DNA of 64,000 nt, from NCBI RefSeq assembly GCF_014645735.1, contig NZ_BMMH01000006.1, forward strand, positions 1-64,000, written 5' to 3'. Below, one piece after another: positions 18,108 to 26,483 of this stretch. Numbering within the stretch: the stretch's first letter is position 1; each line of letters opens with the position of its first letter. Under the pieces are notes generated by a model. It did not search any database, was not told the DNA's origin, and saw only the letters and a program-made list of their open reading frames with translations. Position numbers and translations under genes: made by a program. Source of the DNA: Nocardia jinanensis. GTDB lineage: Bacteria; Actinomycetota; Actinomycetes; Mycobacteriales; Mycobacteriaceae.

Positions 18108-18764
18108 GTGCCACCAGGTAAAGGCCCAGGCCGGCCGACCGGATCAGTGGGGGATGCCACGCGTCGTCGAATCATCTCCATCGCCATGAAGCACATCGGT
18201 GAATACGGTTACGCGAAGGCGACACTGAACAATATCGCCGAGGACGGCGGGTTGACCAGTGGCGCGGTCTACTACTATTTCAAATCGAAGAAGGCGCTGG
18301 TGAGCGCCGTTATCGCCGAGGTGACCGGCCAGTTGCTGGAGCGGTTCGAACGAGCCGTCACGAGGGCGGACGACCTCCAGGGCAAACTGATCGCCATTCT
18401 CGAGGAGACCATCGCGGTCACCGACGAGATGCCCGATCTCGCCAAGTTTTCCGTCAGCGTTCGGGTCGACGGCCCCCGTTACCCGGAGTTACGACGCGCA
18501 CTCGGCCACTCGACCAACAGCTATTACGAGTTCTACAAGAGCATCATCGAGCAGGGAGCTGCCGCCGGTGAGCTCAAACCGGGCATAGACCCCCGCGATG
18601 TGGCGGATATGTTCGGCATCATCAGCTTCGGCGTGACGATGCTCACTGTCGAGGTGCCCGGTGAGCGACACCGGTCGGCGATCCGCACCATCGAGAAGCT
18701 CCTCACCGAGGGCGTCTTCGTCCCGATGTCCGCGGTCATGAAAACGGAACCCGCGGCCGGCTGA
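18108..18764 (+). CDS. TetR family regulator, candidate master repressor of the island
   Basis: A 218-residue TetR-type regulator. After a Gly/Pro-rich leader, the helix-turn-helix segment contains NIAEDGGLTSGAVYYYFKSK near 42-61, and the rest is a helical ligand-binding domain. GTG 18108 is preferred because AGGAG lies eight bases upstream; ATG 18063 would add 15 residues but lacks a good site. Operator-like repeats flank the gene, one before it (18027) and one before the next operon (18868). A strong hairpin follows its stop. Position, class and a 16-bp palindromic target make it the best candidate for binding TTA-N10-TAA; this is inference. Confidence 0.92.
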   Translation: MPPGKGPGRPTGSVGDATRRRIISIAMKHIGEYGYAKATLNNIAEDGGLTSGAVYYYFKSKKALVSAVIAEVTGQLLERFERAVTRADDLQGKLIAILEETIAVTDEMPDLAKFSVSVRVDGPRYPELRRALGHSTNSYYEFYKSIIEQGAAAGELKPGIDPRDVADMFGIISFGVTMLTVEVPGERHRSAIRTIEKLLTEGVFVPMSAVMKTEPAAG

Positions 18765-18800
18765 GATCGGCGGACTCCCGCCGAACCTTCCGCGCAGACC

Positions 18801-18828
18801 GTGGGAGCGCGCGGATGCGCGCTCCCAC
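18801..18828 (+). terminator. Perfect 12-bp hairpin after the TetR gene
   Basis: GTGGGAGCGCGC pairs perfectly with GCGCGCTCCCAC around a GGAT loop, 36 bases after the TetR stop. There is no T-run, as is common in high-GC actinobacteria. It separates the TetR gene from the acyl-CoA dehydrogenase operon. Confidence 0.7.
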
Positions 18829-18867
18829 AAACCATCTGACAACCATTGACATCTGTTACCCAAATAA

Positions 18868-18883
18868 TTAAATTGCTGACTAA
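18868..18883. promoter_or_regulatory. TTA-N10-TAA operator upstream of the dehydrogenase/hydratase operon
   Basis: TTAAATTGCTGACTAA is an exact match to the shared repeat. It lies 30 bases before the ATG of the first acyl-CoA dehydrogenase, in the zone of a -10 element. Confidence 0.75.
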
Positions 18884-18913
18884 TTGATTTGACGAAGGTG
18901 GAGGACGGTGCCG

Positions 18914-19966
18914 ATGGCTCAGGTGATCCGCAACAACGACTTCTCCCTCGACGACGCGCAGGAAGCCCTGCGCGATACCTTCGCGTCCTTCTTCACCAAG
19001 GAATGTCCGACCACGCGCGTGCGGGCCGCGGAGCCATTGGGATTCGACACCCAACTGTGGCGCCGCACAGTCGAACTGGGCGCGACGTCGATGGGAATCC
19101 CGGAACAACTCGGTGGTGACGGTGCCGGTCTGCTGGACCTGGTCCTGGTGGCGGAGGGGTACGGCAGCGCCCTGGCACCCGTTCCGTTCATCGAGGCAGC
19201 GGTCGCCGGCCGGCTCCTGGCCGCCGCCGGTGATCACCGGAGCCGGCCATGGCTGGACGAACTGCTCGCCGGCCGGCGCATCCTCACCGTCGCGCTGCAC
19301 GAAATGCCCGCCGGGGAACGTCAATTGGTTCCGGCCGGCGCCGTATGCGACGCGGTGATCGCCCTCGACGGCGCGGCGTTGGTGCTACTGGCCGATCCGG
19401 ACGCACCTCCCCCGGTTCCCAATCAACCGTGCGCGCCACTGGCGTGGTGGACCACCGGGGGCGAACACGCCACCCGTATGGTGCTCGCCGAAGGCGCCGA
19501 CGCGCGGGCCCATTTCCGTCGCGCACACAGGGAGTGGAAACTTCTCACCGCGGCCGCGCTGATCGGTCTGGCCGATGAAGTACTCGGTCGCGCCGTGGAG
19601 CACGCGAAAACCCGCGACGCGTTCGGTGTCCCCATCGGGAGTTTCCAAGCGGTCTCGCACCCGCTGGTCGACGTGCTGACAGGTGTCGAATCGGCCCGCA
19701 GATTGATCAGGAAAGCAGCCTGGTTCGCCGACCACGAACCGGCGGAGGCGGCGCGGCTGGTATCGATGGCGTGGGTCTACGCGGCCGAAGTCGCGACCGA
19801 AGCGGTGACGGTCGGCCTGCACGTGCACGGCGGCATCGGCTTCACGATGGAATCCGATATCCAACTGTTCTTCCGGCGGGCCAAGGGCTGGGCGACGATC
19901 GCCGGCGATCCCCGCCGGGAGCTCCAGTCCCTTGCCGCCATCCTGATCGATCAAGGCGGACGGTGA
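18914..19966 (+). CDS. Acyl-CoA dehydrogenase, first subunit of a pair
   Basis: A 350-residue FAD-dependent acyl-CoA dehydrogenase homologue. The C-terminal helical domain is clear (HAKTRDAFGVPIGSFQAVSHP and HGGIGFTMESDIQLFFRRAKGW). The middle beta-domain is short and weakly conserved (the usual TEPxxGSD is absent), so it may lack a complete active site. The next gene, four bases downstream, is a full enzyme with TEPGSGSD. That pairing matches the heterotetrameric alpha2beta2 dehydrogenases of actinobacterial steroid catabolism (FadE28/29 type). ATG 18914 has GGAGG nine bases upstream; GTG 18908 is too close to it. Confidence 0.9.
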   Translation: MAQVIRNNDFSLDDAQEALRDTFASFFTKECPTTRVRAAEPLGFDTQLWRRTVELGATSMGIPEQLGGDGAGLLDLVLVAEGYGSALAPVPFIEAAVAGRLLAAAGDHRSRPWLDELLAGRRILTVALHEMPAGERQLVPAGAVCDAVIALDGAALVLLADPDAPPPVPNQPCAPLAWWTTGGEHATRMVLAEGADARAHFRRAHREWKLLTAAALIGLADEVLGRAVEHAKTRDAFGVPIGSFQAVSHPLVDVLTGVESARRLIRKAAWFADHEPAEAARLVSMAWVYAAEVATEAVTVGLHVHGGIGFTMESDIQLFFRRAKGWATIAGDPRRELQSLAAILIDQGGR

Positions 19967-19970
19967 ACCG

Positions 19971-21161
19971 ATGGACTTCGCGACGATAACCCTCGAGCCC
20001 GGAACTCGGGCATTCCGGGAAGAAGTAGTGCGATTCCTGGACGAGCACCTCACCGACGAGGTTCTGGAAGCGGAGCGGCGCACCGGCAATGGGCACCACC
20101 CGCCGTTCCATGCGGCGCTGGGTGAGCGCGGCTGGATCCTGCCGATGTGGCCGGTCGAGGAAGGCGGCGCCGGGCTCGACCCGCTACGTGCCCGTGTCCT
20201 GGCGCTGGAACTCGCCTGGCGAGGGTCGATGTCGGTGTCGATCTCCCGGCTGATCACCACGACGGTCGCGCTCGGACTTCGGGCCTGGGCCAGCGCGGAG
20301 TTGAAGCAGGAAGTCCTGCCCGGGGTCGCCCGCGGCACTGTGCTGATGTGCCTGGGCTATACCGAGCCCGGCTCGGGGTCCGATATGGCGGCCGCGAAGA
20401 CCAGGGCGATCCGCACAGACGACGAGTGGGTGATCCGCGGCCAGAAGATGTTCACCACCGGCGCCCAGAACGCCGACTACGTATGGCTGCTCACCCGCAG
20501 CGACCCCGATGCCCCGAAGACCAAGGGGCTGACCATGTTTCTCGTGCCGCTCACCCTGCCCGGCGTCGAGATCACCCCGATCCGCACGCTCGGCGGCGAA
20601 CGGACCAACACTGTCTACTTCGACGATGTGCGGGTCGCCGACCACTATCGGGTCGGCCCGGCCGGTCAGGGCTGGCAGGTGGTGGCCGGCGCGCTGGACG
20701 CCGAGCACCGGATGGGCCGGATCGAGGACCGGGGTATCGGCGACGACGGCAACCTGGGTACCTGGCAGGGACTCGTCCACCGGCTGACCGACGCCGGTCT
20801 CCGGTGGGCGGCCACCGCGCGGCATCCGGACGGCACCCCGGTGATCGATGATCCGCTCGTGCGGGAACGGCTGGCCCGGGTCGCGCTCGACGCCGAGGTG
20901 TCCTTCCTGCCGGGTGGTCCGATGAGCAAGATCTCGACTGCCCAGGCGTTGATCCGGAGCGCGGCCGATCTGGTCGACCTGTTCGGACCCGCCGGCATTC
21001 TGCCCGCCGGCGCGGACGGCGCGGTGTGCGACGGTGAAATCGAGCTGCTGCACCGCTTCGCGCAAGGCACCGCCATCTACGGCGGCTCGATCGAGATATT
21101 CCACAACCTGCTGGCCGAACGCTCGCTCGGACTGCCACGAGCCCGTCTCCGGCCGGCCTGA
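19971..21161 (+). CDS. Acyl-CoA dehydrogenase, second subunit of the pair
   Basis: A 396-residue acyl-CoA dehydrogenase. The FAD/substrate segment reads GYTEPGSGSDMAAAKTRA near 126-143, then VIRGQKMFTTGAQ near 150-162. The C-terminal YGGSIEIFHNLLAERSLGLPR near 365-385 is the classical end of the family. It follows its partner by four bases. Together they would introduce an alpha-beta double bond into a bulky acyl-CoA, with the hydratase and MaoC-like genes downstream adding water. The substrate is inferred only from the resemblance of the operon to sterol side-chain modules. Confidence 0.93.
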   Translation: MDFATITLEPGTRAFREEVVRFLDEHLTDEVLEAERRTGNGHHPPFHAALGERGWILPMWPVEEGGAGLDPLRARVLALELAWRGSMSVSISRLITTTVALGLRAWASAELKQEVLPGVARGTVLMCLGYTEPGSGSDMAAAKTRAIRTDDEWVIRGQKMFTTGAQNADYVWLLTRSDPDAPKTKGLTMFLVPLTLPGVEITPIRTLGGERTNTVYFDDVRVADHYRVGPAGQGWQVVAGALDAEHRMGRIEDRGIGDDGNLGTWQGLVHRLTDAGLRWAATARHPDGTPVIDDPLVRERLARVALDAEVSFLPGGPMSKISTAQALIRSAADLVDLFGPAGILPAGADGAVCDGEIELLHRFAQGTAIYGGSIEIFHNLLAERSLGLPRARLRPA

Positions 21162-21199
21162 TCGCGGCCGGAGGCGAGCTGCTGCTCGAAAGGAGCAAG

Positions 21200-22030
21200 A
21201 TGGACGACTACGAGACGCTTCGCTATGCCGAACGTGACGGGATCGCCTGGGTCACGCTCAACCGGCCCGACGTGCTCAACGCCATCGATACGGTGATGCA
21301 GCGCGAACTGACCGCGGTGTGGCGGACGCTGCGCGCGAGCGACACGATCGGGTGCGTGGTGCTGACCGGAACCGGCGAACGCGCGTTCACCACCGGGCGG
21401 GACCGCTCGGAAACACTCGCGGCCACCGAAGCACTGGCGGCGGACGAACCGGGCCGGCGCAGCGGGTTCGACTCGACCGTGTTCCACCCTGACGCCGACG
21501 ATCACCGGTTCGGGCCGAAGTCGTCGAACCTGTGGATCCCGGTGGTGACGGCCGTCAACGGAATGGCGTGTGGCAGCGCCTCCTTCTTGCTCGGCGAATC
21601 GGACATCATCATCGCTGCCGACCACGCGACGTTCTTCGATCCGCACGTCACCTACGGTCTCACCGCCGCCTATGAGTCCGTGCAATTGGCGCACCGGATG
21701 CCCTTCGGCGAGATCAGCCGGATGGCGCTACTCGGCAGTCACGAAAGGCTGTCCGCCCAGCGCGCACACACCATCGGCCTCGTATCCGAAGTCGTACCGG
21801 CCGATGAACTCACCGAGCGCGCCGGCTGGATCGCGGCGACCATCGCGTCACAACCGCGTCTCTCGGTACAGGCGACCGTCCGGTCGCTGTGGATGGCCCG
21901 TGAACTGACCCGTGCCCAGGCGCTCGATATGGGCTGGTCGATGATCGCCCTGGGAAACCGGCCCGAGCAGCGCGAAGAGGGCCTGCGCACTTTCGCGGCG
22001 GGCCGACGAATTCCGTGGAGGTTGCGGTGA
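21200..22030 (+). CDS. Enoyl-CoA hydratase/isomerase (crotonase family)
   Basis: A 276-residue crotonase-fold protein. The N-terminal strand WVTLNRPDVLNAID and the oxyanion segment AFTTGRDR near 65-72 are present, the latter with T-T-G in place of the common C-A-G. The second oxyanion loop is GMACGSASFLLGESD near 116-130. AAAGGAG precedes the ATG. The stop overlaps the start of the MaoC-like gene by four bases (GTGA), so the two are coupled. It may be a hydratase, an isomerase or a C-C hydrolase; the motif variation prevents a firm choice. Confidence 0.9.
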   Translation: MDDYETLRYAERDGIAWVTLNRPDVLNAIDTVMQRELTAVWRTLRASDTIGCVVLTGTGERAFTTGRDRSETLAATEALAADEPGRRSGFDSTVFHPDADDHRFGPKSSNLWIPVVTAVNGMACGSASFLLGESDIIIAADHATFFDPHVTYGLTAAYESVQLAHRMPFGEISRMALLGSHERLSAQRAHTIGLVSEVVPADELTERAGWIAATIASQPRLSVQATVRSLWMARELTRAQALDMGWSMIALGNRPEQREEGLRTFAAGRRIPWRLR

Positions 22031-22554
22031 GCGAACAGGAAAAGGCATTCGGCGGGTGGAGTTTGCCCGTCGAAGCAGGTCATGTGATGCAATTCGCACG
22101 CGCGATCGGCGACCCCAATCCGATCTATTCGGATATCGAGTACGCCCGCGAGACCGACCTCGGCCACACGATAGCGCCGCCTACCTTCACCATGGCCGCA
22201 GCGCATTTCGATCCCGACTGGCCGCTGCGTCCCAGGCCGGGCCGGCCGTGGCTCGGCTCGGGCCGGACACCGAGCGGAACGGCCGAGCCCGGCGCCGAGA
22301 GCGATGGCGAACCCGTAAGCGGGGAGGTGCGGCTACACGCGGAACAGCATTACGAGTACCACCGTCACGTGGGCCCCGGCGACGTGCTCACCGCGACCGA
22401 GCGCCCGGGCCGGAACTGGCAGAAGGACGGGCGGCGGGGTGGCCATATGCACTTCTCCGAAACGATCATCGACTACCACGATCAGAACGGTGACCTCGTG
22501 ATCACGGCACGTCGCGTCGGGGTCCGCATCGAACGATCGGGAACGGACGGCTGA
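22027..22554 (+). CDS. MaoC-like hotdog protein, N-terminal dehydratase type
   Basis: A 175-residue hotdog-fold protein of the MaoC_dehydrat_N/FAS1-DH-like type. Its segment FARAIGDPNPIYSD near 24-37 is the family's N-terminal motif, followed by IAPPTFTMAA. It pairs with the 140-residue MaoC protein downstream. Such pairs form heterodimeric hydratases (ChsH1/ChsH2-like), in which one partner carries the catalytic Asp/His. GTG 22027 is chosen because GGAGG is five bases upstream and it overlaps the hydratase stop. No DUF35 extension is present on this protein. Confidence 0.85.
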   Translation: MSEQEKAFGGWSLPVEAGHVMQFARAIGDPNPIYSDIEYARETDLGHTIAPPTFTMAAAHFDPDWPLRPRPGRPWLGSGRTPSGTAEPGAESDGEPVSGEVRLHAEQHYEYHRHVGPGDVLTATERPGRNWQKDGRRGGHMHFSETIIDYHDQNGDLVITARRVGVRIERSGTDG

Positions 22555-22555
22555 T

Positions 22556-22978
22556 ATGGGCCTACAGGCTGTGAATCTCAGGGTCGGCGACACCGTCGAG
22601 CAGGTGGTGGTCGACGAACTGACCCGTACCCAGCTGGTGATGTACGCCGGTGCCTCCGGCGACCTCAACCCGCTGCACAGCGACGAGGTGTACGCGACCC
22701 GGGCCGCGGGGTTCCCGTCGGTATTCGGGCACGGCATGCTGACCATGGCCGTATCCGGCAGAGCCGTCACCGACTATGTCGGTGACGGCCGGCTGCGGCG
22801 ATTCGGTGGGCGGTTCAGCGGTCAGGTGTGGCCGGGCGATACGCTCACCACTCGGCTGGTCGTCGAATCGATCCACGACGAGGGTGGCGAGCCTTTCGTC
22901 GCGCTCGCCGTCGTTACGGTCAACCATCACGGTGAGGTGGTGTTCTCCGGCTCCGCCGAAGCCCGGATCGATCCGTAG
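22556..22978 (+). CDS. MaoC-like (R)-enoyl-CoA hydratase subunit
   Basis: A 140-residue single-hotdog hydratase. The catalytic motif YAGASGDLNPLHSDE near 29-43 keeps the Asp and His of (R)-specific hydratases, and the loop VFGHGMLTM follows. It begins two bases after the end of its MaoC-like partner and ends the plus-strand operon (dehydrogenase pair, crotonase, hotdog pair). It probably hydrates the enoyl-CoA formed by the dehydrogenase pair. The operon then meets the convergent alpha/beta hydrolase. Confidence 0.9.
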   Translation: MGLQAVNLRVGDTVEQVVVDELTRTQLVMYAGASGDLNPLHSDEVYATRAAGFPSVFGHGMLTMAVSGRAVTDYVGDGRLRRFGGRFSGQVWPGDTLTTRLVVESIHDEGGEPFVALAVVTVNHHGEVVFSGSAEARIDP

Positions 22979-22999
22979 CGGGTCGCCGATGAACGATCC

Positions 23000-23794
23000 T
23001 CAGTCGACGTAGACATCCAGGAAGCGCCGGAGCATAGGGTTGATCTGCTCCGGCACGGTCAGGTGATCGAAGTGGCCCGCACCGACGGTATGGCCGATCA
23101 CCACCTGCGACGACAGCTCGACCAGCCGGTCGAGCTCGGCGTAGTTCCCGGTCATATGCGAAAACGTGAACAGCGTCGGCACGGTGACCCGCCGCAACGA
23201 CGCTTCGCCGTCCCAGTCGGCGAAGCCCTCCATGAGCGAGGCCAATACCCAGGGCGGCACGCTCTGGGCCATCCGCAGGTAGTCCACGCGGAGGCCGGGC
23301 GCATCCAACTCCCCCACCTGAGCACCGACCAGCGATTCGAGCGCCGCGTCCGCCTGGTCTCCGCGCAGCGCGGCCCCCAGCGAGGTGATCCGGTCCCGCA
23401 TCGCCGGGTTGGCCGCGATCGACCGGTTGAACAGCACCAGCCCGCGCACGGCGTCCGGGTGGCCGGCGGCCAGCTCCAGCGCGACGGCTCCGCCCATGCT
23501 GCTACCGAGCACGACCGGCCGGTCCAGACCGAGCTGGTCGATCACGGACAGAGCGTCCTCGGCCAGCACTGCCGGGGTGTACGGGCCGGCCGGTTTGCCG
23601 CTTCCGCCGTGCCCACGCTGATCGATCGCCACCACGCGGTGGCGTCCGCCGAACTCGGCCACCTGTGGCCCGAAGAAGGTGTGATCGGCCGCGTTCGGGT
23701 GCAAGAACAGCAGCGCGGGATCCCCCTCGCCCACCTGAGCGACCACGAGTTCGACGCCGTTGTTGTTCACCTGACCGACCTGAAGTTCGCCCAC
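23000..23794 (-). CDS. Alpha/beta hydrolase
   Basis: A 264-residue alpha/beta-hydrolase. The nucleophile elbow GSSMGG is near 97-102. The oxyanion-region motif FLHPNAAD lies near 30-37, and the catalytic His sits in GAGHFDH near the C-terminus. VVAIDQRGHGGSGKP is the typical strand-loop before the cap. GTG 23794 is chosen since AAGGA lies eight bases upstream and the longer frame only adds sequence from the AT-rich promoter. It may hydrolyse a ring-cleavage product, ester or lactone; the family does not decide. It diverges from the LLM gene over 112 bases with a weak operator match at 23818-23833. Confidence 0.88.
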   Translation of the reverse strand: MGELQVGQVNNNGVELVVAQVGEGDPALLFLHPNAADHTFFGPQVAEFGGRHRVVAIDQRGHGGSGKPAGPYTPAVLAEDALSVIDQLGLDRPVVLGSSMGGAVALELAAGHPDAVRGLVLFNRSIAANPAMRDRITSLGAALRGDQADAALESLVGAQVGELDAPGLRVDYLRMAQSVPPWVLASLMEGFADWDGEASLRRVTVPTLFTFSHMTGNYAELDRLVELSSQVVIGHTVGAGHFDHLTVPEQINPMLRRFLDVYVD

Positions 23795-23906
23795 TGTCCG
23801 ATTCCTTAATTCGAAAACCAACTATCCAGCTAATATATTATGGCCCGCGAATCTGTTCCGGCAATGCCGGATACCACTCGCCGCAATCGGTGGAAGGGAT
23901 TAGCCG

Positions 23907-24839
23907 ATGATCCGTTTGGGACTGAATATCGCGGACTATCGGGACGACGGGCCGCGCAACCCGTTCGAGCGACTGGCCCAGCTCGTGCTGGCGGGCGAGG
24001 CTGCCGGTTTCGACTCGTTCTTCGCCGGGGACCATCTCATGTCCGATAAAGCCGCACCCGGCGGCCACTGGCTCGAGCTCTACACCACGCTGTCCGCGCT
24101 CGCGGCCCGCACCAGCCGCATCCGACTCGGCGCACTGGTCGGCGCCGCACTGTTCCGCAACCCCGCGCTCCTGGCGAAAACGGTCACCAGCCTCGATGTG
24201 ATCTCCGGCGGTCGCGCCCTCTTCGGTATCGGCTCCGGTAGCCACGCGGCCGAACACCACGCCTATGGATACGACTTCCCGCCGCCCGCCGACCGCGTGG
24301 AAATCCTGGAGGAGACGGTCCGGTTGGCGACAGCGATGTTCCGTGGCACACCGACCACCTTCGCCGGCAAATGGGTGCGCGCCCAGGCAGCCGTCAACCT
24401 TCCACCACCGATCACCCCGGGCGGGCCGAAAGTACTGATCGGCGGCAACGGGCGGCGCACACTGCGCCTGGTGGCGCAGTACGCCGACGCAGCCAACTTC
24501 ACCGGCGCCGACGACACCGTTCTCGAACTCGATGCCGTGCTCGACGATCGGTGCGCCGAGGTCGGACGGGACCCGTCCGCGGTGGCCAGGACGGTGTTCC
24601 GGCCGGTCATCCTGGCCAGGACCCGGCGGGAGGCCGAAAGGCTGATGTCGCCGTGGCAACGTGACCACCAGCACCAGCTCGGATTCGTCGTCGGTGATGC
24701 GGACGAGGTCGGCTACCACCTGCAGCAGTTGTTCGCCCGGGGGATCGACGGCGTGATCGTCCAGCTTCCTCCCGCGCACAACACCCCCGAGCGGATCACC
24801 GAACTGGGAGCCCTGCTCTTGCGGGTCCTGGACGAGTAA
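23907..24839 (+). CDS. LLM-class (F420-type) oxidoreductase
   Basis: A 310-residue luciferase-like TIM-barrel protein, a class in actinobacteria that mostly uses F420, sometimes FMN. Family strands are in order: GLNIADYR at the N-terminus, GFDSFFAGDHL near 34-44, TSRIRLGALV near 67-76, VTSLDVISGGRALFGIGSGSHAAEH near 91-115, and GGPKVLIGGNGRRTLRLVAQYAD in the second half. AAGGGA precedes the ATG. It stands alone on the plus strand. Three further LLM enzymes lie at 36-42 kb. Confidence 0.88.
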   Translation: MIRLGLNIADYRDDGPRNPFERLAQLVLAGEAAGFDSFFAGDHLMSDKAAPGGHWLELYTTLSALAARTSRIRLGALVGAALFRNPALLAKTVTSLDVISGGRALFGIGSGSHAAEHHAYGYDFPPPADRVEILEETVRLATAMFRGTPTTFAGKWVRAQAAVNLPPPITPGGPKVLIGGNGRRTLRLVAQYADAANFTGADDTVLELDAVLDDRCAEVGRDPSAVARTVFRPVILARTRREAERLMSPWQRDHQHQLGFVVGDADEVGYHLQQLFARGIDGVIVQLPPAHNTPERITELGALLLRVLDE

Positions 24840-24955
24840 TTCCACGGGGAGGAAGCCACCAGCGCTGAATCGAGCGCGGGCGATCACGGACTACGCAGTG
24901 GGCGGCGAGGTCGACAGCCTGCGACGTCGGTGTGTTCCCGTGCACATCGTGAAGA

Positions 24956-26269
24956 TCAGGCCCACGGGCCGTCCGGCACCGAGGGCACAGTGTCGACGAG
25001 GTCACCGTATTTGGCGCGCGCGACTTCGAGCCTGCGGCCGAGGAATTCGGTCGGCCACATCGGGTCGTCCGCGTCGTAGCGGGTGAGCAATTGCCGGGCC
25101 AGGTTGACTTTGTGCGCCTCGGTGGGCCCGTCGGCCAGACCGAGTGTGAGGCCGTGCATCAGCATATCCACCAGCGGGAGCTGCTCGGTGGCGCCGATAC
25201 CGCCGTGGACCTGGATAGCGCGCAGCACGATCGACTGGATCACTTTGGGGGTGAGCACCTTCAGCGCGGCGATCTCGGTGCGGGCACCGTTCCAGCCCTG
25301 GGTGTCGATCAGCCAGGCGGCGTGCAGCACGGCCAGCCGGAATGGCATCAGCTCGGTGTAGGAGTCGGCGATGAACCCCTGCACGAATTGTTTGTCGGCG
25401 AGCGAACTACCTTGCGTGAAGCGGCTTTTGGCGCGCTCGGCCATCATATCGATCGCGCGTTGCGCCACACCGATCGCCCGCATCGCGTGGTGGAGCCGAC
25501 CACCGGCCAGCCGGGACTGGGCGACTTCGAAGCCGCGGCCCGGCTCCCCCAACATCGCATGCGCGGGCACCCGCACATCCTCGTAGCGCACCAGCGAGTG
25601 TCCCGGCTCGTGGCGGTGGGCACCGAAAAGGTGGTGGCTCGCCTCGATCACGACCCCGGGGGTGTCGCGCGGCACGAGGAACGTCGACGCACCTTGGTGG
25701 ACCCCCACGTTCGGGTCCGTGATCGCCACGACGATGAAGAACGACGCCACGGCCGCGTTCGACGACCAGTACTTGCGCCCATTGATCACCCAGTCCTCGC
25801 CGTCGCGCACCGCGCGGGTGGTGAACACGCGCGGATCCGCGCCGCCCTGCGGTTCGGTCATCGAGAAGCAGGAGAAGATCTCCCCGGCCAGTAGCGGGTC
25901 GAGGTAGCGTTCTCGCTGCTCTCGGGTGCCGAACCGGGCGAGGATCTCGGCGTTGCCGGTATCGGGTGCCTGGGTGCCGAAAACGATCGGCCCCCAGTCG
26001 GTACGGCCGAGAATCTCGTTGAGCAGGGTGAGCGCGACCGCGCCGAAGCCCTGCCCGCCGAGTTCGGGACCCAGGTGCGCCGCCCAGAGTCCCGCGTCGC
26101 GGACCCGTTGTTTGAGCGGGTCGACGATCGTGCGCCGCTGCGGGTCGAGCGGCAGATACTCGCATCCGGGGAACAGTACGTCGAGCGGTTCGACCTCCTC
26201 CCGGACGAACGCGCGGGCCCAGTCGAGTTTCTTCTCGAATTCGGGATCGGTCGAGAAATCCCAAGCCAT
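24956..26269 (-). CDS. Acyl-CoA dehydrogenase, ACAD10/11-like
   Basis: A 437-residue acyl-CoA dehydrogenase. The FAD segment SMTEPQGGADPRVFTTRA near 135-152 shows GGAD instead of the usual GSD, typical of the ACAD10/11-like branch. WVINGRKYWSSNA follows, and the C-terminus has VHGGIGATEQLPL. The adjacent phosphotransferase gene matches the other half of animal ACAD10/11, where kinase and dehydrogenase domains are fused. Animal enzymes of this type are reported to phosphorylate and then eliminate 4-hydroxyacyl-CoAs; transfer of that role to this pair is inference. A short SDR remnant lies between the two genes. Confidence 0.92.
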   Translation of the reverse strand: MAWDFSTDPEFEKKLDWARAFVREEVEPLDVLFPGCEYLPLDPQRRTIVDPLKQRVRDAGLWAAHLGPELGGQGFGAVALTLLNEILGRTDWGPIVFGTQAPDTGNAEILARFGTREQRERYLDPLLAGEIFSCFSMTEPQGGADPRVFTTRAVRDGEDWVINGRKYWSSNAAVASFFIVVAITDPNVGVHQGASTFLVPRDTPGVVIEASHHLFGAHRHEPGHSLVRYEDVRVPAHAMLGEPGRGFEVAQSRLAGGRLHHAMRAIGVAQRAIDMMAERAKSRFTQGSSLADKQFVQGFIADSYTELMPFRLAVLHAAWLIDTQGWNGARTEIAALKVLTPKVIQSIVLRAIQVHGGIGATEQLPLVDMLMHGLTLGLADGPTEAHKVNLARQLLTRYDADDPMWPTEFLGRRLEVARAKYGDLVDTVPSVPDGPWA

Positions 26270-26278
26270 GGTTGCTCC

Positions 26279-26482
26279 CTACGAGATTCCGCCGCCGACC
26301 CGCAAGGTCGCGGCGCTGGTGTCACTGGATGCGTCCGAGATCAGGTACAGCGCGGCACCGACGACCACGTCGGCACCGCGACGGGCCGCCGCGAAAGCCC
26401 TCTCCCGTCCCGGCCCCCGGCTACCGCCGGTGACCAGCACAACCCGATCGGTCAGGTCGAAAAGATCGGCGGCGTAGCCCAT
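26279..26482 (-). pseudogene. Internally deleted SDR remnant
   Basis: This 67-residue frame begins like an SDR (LTDRVVLVTGGSRGPG near 10-25) and then passes straight from the second helix into a typical SDR C-terminus (AALYLISDASSDTSAATL). The whole middle, including the catalytic Ser, Tyr and Lys, is missing, while the reading frame is kept. ATG 26482 follows the phosphotransferase stop by one base. It is best read as a deletion derivative of a ~250-residue SDR that once stood in this operon. It may still be translated but cannot be catalytic. Confidence 0.75.
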
Positions 26483-26483
26483 C

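Noticed and set aside
23818..23833. AT-rich site between the alpha/beta hydrolase and LLM gene as a full operator
   Set aside because: Only the TAA half and the inner AGC agree (CCA-N10-TAA), four of six key bases at best.
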